36,750 nt of DNA, from the NCBI GenBank assembly GCA_018711275.1, contig DVIN01000049.1, positions 1 through 36,750 of the forward strand. The letters run 5' to 3'. The position numbers and the translations under genes are program-made. Within the stretch, counting starts at the first letter, position 1; every line of letters begins with the position of its first letter. The DNA is from Candidatus Pullilachnospira intestinigallinarum (GTDB taxonomy: Bacteria > Bacillota > Clostridia > Lachnospirales > Lachnospiraceae). Positions 33,014-36,750 of this stretch are shown in pieces. The notes under the pieces were generated by a model. The model was not told where the DNA came from. It did not search any database and saw only the letters and a list, made by a program, of their open reading frames with translations.

Positions 33014-34954
33014 ATGGTAAAAGTGACTTTTCGGTTTGAAAATGGAGAGGCTGTGGAAGCCTTTGCCACATCCGGGGAAGACCTGCTGGACGTGGCCAGA
33101 ATGGCCAATGTGGCGATTGACGCACCCTGTTCCGGAAACGGATCCTGTGGAAAGTGCCGCGTGAAACTGTTGAACGGGCAGCTGGAATCTGTTCAGACCC
33201 GTCATATTTCTGATGAGGAATACGCGGAGGGCTGGAGACTGGCCTGCTGCAGTAAGGTGACAGAGGATGTGGAGGTGGAAGTGCCGGATATTGCATCCGC
33301 TTACCGCAGCCGGATGAAGGTCGCTGATTTGAGTTCTCCGGAGGAAATCGCGATTTTCGAACACGCTAAAAGAGATGTGGAAGCAACGGGAATCCGCCTG
33401 GAAAATGATATGGACATCCTGAATGTGGTCATGGACGAGCCGACGCTGGATGATACCATGCCCGACAACGAAAGGCTGATGCGTGCGATCAAAAAGCTCA
33501 CCGGATGCCGTCAGGCTCATCTTCCCTATACGGTACTGCGCCGCATGGCCGCCGTGCTGAGAGAAAGCAGATTCGACGTTCAGTGCGTGATTCGGAGATC
33601 CCGAGACGGAGAGAGAATCTTTGTGTATGATATTTATCCGAAGGATGCCAGGGTGGTTGCGGGAGGACTGGCGGTGGATATTGGAACCACCACGGTTTCC
33701 GCGCTGCTGATCGACATGCTGACGGGAAAGGTGCTGGGAAAGGCATCTTCCGGAAACGGACAGATTCGGTACGGGGCGGATGTCATCAACCGGATTATTG
33801 AATCCACCAAGCCGGGGGGAGCCAAAAGACTTCAGGATGCGGTGATTAAAGAAACCATCAATCCTCTGATCGCGCAGATGTGCCGTGCCAGCGGTGTGAA
33901 GAAAGAACACATCTACCGGATGTGCGTGGCCGGAAACACCACCATGAATCATCTGTTTGCAGGCGTGGATGCGGACCCCATCCGTATGGAACCCTACATA
34001 CCTACCTTTTTCAAAACAAACTCTCTGTATGCATCGGACCTGGGAATCGATATTAACCCCGATGCCCATATTATTGTAGCTCCCAATATCGGAAGCTATG
34101 TGGGCGGCGATATCACAGCAGGTACGCTGGTAAGCACGATCTGGAACCGGCCGGAGTTTTCACTTTTTGTTGATCTGGGAACCAATGGAGAGCTGGTTTT
34201 CGGCAACTCTGATTTTATGATGAGCTGTGCATGTTCCGCGGGACCCGCTTTCGAGGGAGGCGATATCAGCTGCGGTATGCGTGCCACGGACGGCGCCATA
34301 GAGGCGTGTACCATCGATGGCGCGACTATGGAGCCCACCTTCCGGGTGGTCGGCGGCGAGGGACAGAAGCCCATCGGACTGTGCGGATCCGGAATTATCG
34401 ATGTGATCAGCGAGCTGTTCACCACGGGAATCATCAATCCCAAGGGAAAATTTGTCCGTGAAGGAGAGCGGGTCCACCGGGACAAATACGGGATGGGCAG
34501 TTATGTCCTGGTGTTTGCGAAGGATGCGGGAGCCGACCGGGATGTGGAAATTACAGAGGTGGATATTGATAACTTTATCAGGGCAAAGGGAGCGATTTTT
34601 TCCGCGATCCGGACGATGCTGGCGTCGTTGGATTTCGATGTTTCCATGATTGAGAATGTCTATGTGGCCGGTGGAATCGGAAGCGGAATCAACATGAGAA
34701 ATGCGGTGAATATCGGCATGTTCCCGGATATCCCCCAGGAGAAGTTCCACTATATCGGCAATTCTTCTCTGGCAGGAGCGTATACCATGCTGCTGTCCAG
34801 CGAGGCGGAGAAAAAGACGTATGAGGTGGCTTCCAATATGACGTATCTGGAGCTGAGCGCAGTGCCGGGATACATGGACGAATTTGTGGCAGCCTGCTTT
34901 ATTCCGCATACGGATACCACGTTGTTCCCTTCAGTAAAACAGGATCAGGAGTAA
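33014..34954 (+). CDS. acsV: Corrinoid activation/reactivation protein AcsV (RACo-like)
   Basis: A 646-residue protein that reduces inactive Co(II) corrinoid back to Co(I) at the cost of ATP. The N-terminal ferredoxin-type 2Fe-2S domain has C39, C45, C48 and C78 (CSGNGSCGKC, then ACC). A linker and an ASKHA ATPase domain follow, with VDIGTTTVSALLID, DLGTNGELVF and VAGGIGSG. The ATG at 33014 is chosen: the frame is open from 32867, but that start lies upstream of the likely promoter, and GAGAGG precedes 33014. Its stop overlaps the DUF3786 start by one base. Confidence 0.92.
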   Translation: MVKVTFRFENGEAVEAFATSGEDLLDVARMANVAIDAPCSGNGSCGKCRVKLLNGQLESVQTRHISDEEYAEGWRLACCSKVTEDVEVEVPDIASAYRSRMKVADLSSPEEIAIFEHAKRDVEATGIRLENDMDILNVVMDEPTLDDTMPDNERLMRAIKKLTGCRQAHLPYTVLRRMAAVLRESRFDVQCVIRRSRDGERIFVYDIYPKDARVVAGGLAVDIGTTTVSALLIDMLTGKVLGKASSGNGQIRYGADVINRIIESTKPGGAKRLQDAVIKETINPLIAQMCRASGVKKEHIYRMCVAGNTTMNHLFAGVDADPIRMEPYIPTFFKTNSLYASDLGIDINPDAHIIVAPNIGSYVGGDITAGTLVSTIWNRPEFSLFVDLGTNGELVFGNSDFMMSCACSAGPAFEGGDISCGMRATDGAIEACTIDGATMEPTFRVVGGEGQKPIGLCGSGIIDVISELFTTGIINPKGKFVREGERVHRDKYGMGSYVLVFAKDAGADRDVEITEVDIDNFIRAKGAIFSAIRTMLASLDFDVSMIENVYVAGGIGSGINMRNAVNIGMFPDIPQEKFHYIGNSSLAGAYTMLLSSEAEKKTYEVASNMTYLELSAVPGYMDEFVAACFIPHTDTTLFPSVKQDQE

Positions 34955-35604
34955 TGACAGCTATGGAATTGAATTATGATAAGGACAGCAAGGAGCGGAT
35001 TCCCTATGAGCATTATATGGAACTGTACCGGCAGGCGGATCCGCAGGAGATCAGCGCACGGTGTGAGATTCCGTATGATGAGGAGAAACAGCAGTTTCTT
35101 GTGCGCCTGATGGGAGTTTCCTACCGTATCGGTTTTCCGGATTACCAGGTGGTGCATGAACCGGAGGAGCGTATCGGATATTACCCGCTGGAGACGGCGG
35201 TAAACGCCAGGATTCTGGTGCTTCGTTATCTGGTGGAGGGGCATATGGCTCCGTCTACCGGGAAATTTCTGACCTATCGGGAGGTTCCGTGGGGGAATGT
35301 TTACCTGAAACAGTTTCAGGGGCGCTGTCTGATGCGTCTGGCATTCGGATATGGAAACCGTATCGAAAAGTTTCAGGAGATTATGGAGCGGATCGGCGCC
35401 AGGAAACTGGAGCACGGAGATGCTTCCTATGAATTTGAATTTATCAACGGACTGAGACTTCAGTTTATTCTGTGGGCCGGCGATGATGAATTTCCGCCAT
35501 CCTCACAGATCCTGTTCTCCGACAATTTTCCTGTCGCTTTCAAGGCGGAGGACATGGCAGTGGTGGGCGATGTGTCCATCAGTATGTTGAAAGCGCTGAG
35601 TTAA
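34954..35604 (+). CDS. DUF3786 protein coupled to acsV
   Basis: A 216-residue soluble protein with the DUF3786 features also found at 3429-4079: VSYRIGFPD (about 55-63), and GDASYEFEF, then WAGDDEFPPSSQILFSD, near the C-terminus. Function is unknown. The ATG at 34954 overlaps the acsV stop by one base; a second ATG at 34963 gives better spacing from AGGAG and is an alternative. Coupling to acsV suggests a role in corrinoid or iron-sulfur protein maintenance, which is inference only. Confidence 0.75.
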   Translation: MTAMELNYDKDSKERIPYEHYMELYRQADPQEISARCEIPYDEEKQQFLVRLMGVSYRIGFPDYQVVHEPEERIGYYPLETAVNARILVLRYLVEGHMAPSTGKFLTYREVPWGNVYLKQFQGRCLMRLAFGYGNRIEKFQEIMERIGARKLEHGDASYEFEFINGLRLQFILWAGDDEFPPSSQILFSDNFPVAFKAEDMAVVGDVSISMLKALS

Positions 35605-35662
35605 CCTTAACAAATGATGAATTAGGAAAAACAGGCATTACACGATCGAAAAGGAGTATACG

Positions 35663-35842
35663 ATGTGTAAAAATAGTAGAGTAAGCATTGCGCGTAAAGT
35701 GTCACAGGATGGGAAGTTGTCTGTGGACGAAGGAAACCGTGAAATTTTTCCACGATGTAATGTTGCATCCGCTACTGCATTGAAGATAGATTCAGAGAGT
35801 GATCCCGCTTTCTTTGGTGTGGTAAACTACTATGCCCGATGA
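35663..35842 (+). other. 59-codon ORF running through the riboswitch
   Basis: AAAGGAG is followed by ATG at 35663, and the frame stays open across the whole riboswitch to TGA at 35840-35842, within the folT leader. The product would be MCKNSRVSIARK..., with no recognised family. It may be chance or a leader peptide. The riboswitch match is the stronger explanation of the sequence. Confidence 0.25.
35675..35777 (+). promoter_or_regulatory. Tetrahydrofolate (THF) riboswitch
   Basis: The segment matches the Firmicutes THF riboswitch. AGAGTA near the 5' end, GCGCGTAAAGTGT, a CACAG/CTGTG hairpin, GATGGGAAGTTGTC, ACGAAGG and the closing TGCATCCGCT occur in order. P1 forms from AGTAG (35675-35679) with CTACT (35772-35776), and P2 from GCATT with AATGT. 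It precedes a folate ECF transporter gene by about 80 bases, the standard partner. The mechanism (transcription or translation) cannot be read directly; no T-run terminator follows, so translational control is more likely. Confidence 0.88.
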
Positions 35843-35859
35843 AAGAAGGAGAATCATTC

Positions 35860-36402
35860 ATGAAAAAACTGAATATTAAAACTATCGCATTTGCAGGCGT
35901 ATTGATTGCCATGAATCTGGTGTTGGCCAGGGTGCTGGCTATTAATATCGGGCCAACGCTGCGGATTACGCTGAGTACCACCCCCATCTTCCTGGCAGGA
36001 CTCTGGTTTGGTCCCGTGGTGGGCGGTATCTGCGGTGTAAGCGCGGATCTTTTGGGGTGTATTCTCCAGGGGTATGCGCCCAATCCGTTTATTCTGGTAA
36101 CGTCTCTGCTGTCCGGTGTTCTGCCGGCAGTGATGAAGAAACATCTTTTCCATAACCGGATCAATCCCTGGAAGATTGCCGTGATTGTGGCGGTACACGG
36201 CCTGGTGGGTTCTCTGGGCTTTACCACTGTGGGACTTCACATATATTACGGTACGCCCTGGGCGGTTCTTTATACCACGAGAGTGATTCAGACAGTGGCG
36301 CTTGTAATTGCAAATTCGCTTCTGGTATCCCTTCTGTATCACAGCCCTCTGACTTCCTATGTAGGCAGAGAACTGGCAGTGCAGAGGGTCCGCCGTTCCT
36401 GA
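35860..36402 (+). CDS. folT: Folate ECF transporter, substrate-binding component FolT
   Basis: A 180-residue membrane protein of the ECF S-component family with about six hydrophobic helices. It has the N-terminal LIAMNLVLARVLAINIGPTLRI and WFGPVVGGICGVSADLLG segments typical of FolT. It binds folate outside the cell and works with the shared ECF energising module, which is not in this window. AAGGAG precedes the ATG at 35860; an upstream in-frame ATG at 35839 has no good site. Control by the THF riboswitch supports the folate assignment. Confidence 0.88.
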   Translation: MKKLNIKTIAFAGVLIAMNLVLARVLAINIGPTLRITLSTTPIFLAGLWFGPVVGGICGVSADLLGCILQGYAPNPFILVTSLLSGVLPAVMKKHLFHNRINPWKIAVIVAVHGLVGSLGFTTVGLHIYYGTPWAVLYTTRVIQTVALVIANSLLVSLLYHSPLTSYVGRELAVQRVRRS

Positions 36403-36426
36403 TTTAAAAAAGAGAACGCCGGATGC

Positions 36427-36526
36427 AGCAGCAAATGGCATTTGCCATTGCTATAGAAATCCTTTTAAGAGGGTTCTTTCTGGCCGCGGGTCTTTCCGGA
36501 GGCAACCCGGGCAGGGTTCTTTCTGG
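36427..36526 (+). promoter_or_regulatory. Structured leader of fhs
   Basis: The 160-base gap before fhs contains a stem built on AATGGC/GCCATT (36434-36449), a 14-base direct repeat AGGGTTCTTTCTGG at 36470-36483 and 36513-36526, and between the copies CGGGT pairing with ACCCG. It does not match the THF riboswitch. It could be a regulatory leader; no promoter was identified in it. Confidence 0.45.
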
Positions 36527-36562
36527 TCCTCTGGCCATTGAAGATGAAAGGAGGTTTTTATT

Positions 36563-36750
36563 ATGGGCTACAAATCTGACATTGAGATCGCACAGGAGTG
36601 CGAAATGCTCCCCATCACCGAGATCGCCAAAAAGGCAGGTATCGATGACAAATACCTGGAGCAGTACGGAAAGTACAAAGCAAAAATTGACTACAACCTG
36701 CTGAAAGAAACCGACAAAGAGAACGGCAAGCTGATCCTGGTTACCGCTAT
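36563..36750 (+). CDS. fhs: Formate-tetrahydrofolate ligase (3' end outside window)
   Basis: The first 62 residues are present. They begin MGYKSDIEIAQECEMLPITEIAKKAG, then EQYGKYKAKI and KLILVTA, the conserved start of formate-THF ligase, leading to the ATP-binding P-loop that would lie just beyond the edge. The enzyme uses ATP to attach formate to THF in the methyl branch. GAAAGGAGG precedes the ATG by about 8 bases. It is truncated by the window end, not by a mutation. Confidence 0.93.
   Translation, partial: MGYKSDIEIAQECEMLPITEIAKKAGIDDKYLEQYGKYKAKIDYNLLKETDKENGKLILVTA

Noticed and set aside
36403..36562. THF or ZTP riboswitch before fhs
   Set aside because: Neither the GCATCCGCT/AGAGTA elements of the THF class nor a recognisable ZTP core is present.

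Overview
This window looks like part of the chromosome of an acetogenic Lachnospiraceae bacterium (Firmicutes/Clostridia), most like Blautia. That placement is inferred. It rests on a complete carbonyl branch of the Wood-Ljungdahl pathway, Clostridia-type housekeeping runs (rplS-lepB-rbgA-rnhB-yraN and a DUF512 radical SAM gene followed by der-plsY-gpsA), strong purine-rich ribosome binding sites and Gram-positive style promoters. No rRNA, tRNA, CRISPR array or intact insertion sequence was seen.

Left edge (1-2600): an AT-rich, probably acquired segment with an overlapping DUF262 + HEPN gene pair, which resembles a defence cassette. It is followed by about 850 bp with hairpins and short CTACAC-type repeats but no convincing gene. 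Base composition changes sharply where the nucleotidyltransferase gene begins at 2600.

Middle (2600-22330): mostly core genes. They are a nucleotidyltransferase, a first DUF3786 protein, a DUF554 membrane protein, ribosomal protein L25/Ctc, a CoA-binding protein with a small partner, a PepSY lipoprotein with a two-component system, a small membrane protein, L19, signal peptidase I, RbgA, RNase HII, YraN, PgeF, a long divergent ribose-phosphate pyrophosphokinase, a secreted GH25 lysozyme with near-identical 60-bp repeats, a PDZ/radical-SAM DUF512 protein, Der, PlsY, GpsA and an aldo/keto reductase.

Right part (22570-36750): the acetogenesis region. A consensus-like promoter (22573-22601) precedes a His-rich metal-binding protein, a CooT-type nickel protein, metF, cooS (CO dehydrogenase), cooC (nickel insertion ATPase), acsB (acetyl-CoA synthase, TTG start), acsD and acsC (corrinoid iron-sulfur protein) and acsE (methyltransferase). 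A strong terminator closes this run at 32779-32824, so it reads as one operon of about 10 kb. A second promoter (32912-32940) drives acsV (corrinoid protein reactivation) and a second DUF3786 gene. A tetrahydrofolate riboswitch then precedes folT (folate ECF transporter), and fhs (formate-THF ligase) begins before the window ends.

Together the right part links nickel supply, folate supply, the methyl branch (fhs, metF) and acetyl-CoA synthesis. The most interesting points are the nickel module opening the operon, the riboswitch-controlled folate transporter between acs and fhs, the uncharacterised DUF3786 gene coupled to acsV, and structured non-riboswitch leaders before cooS and fhs.
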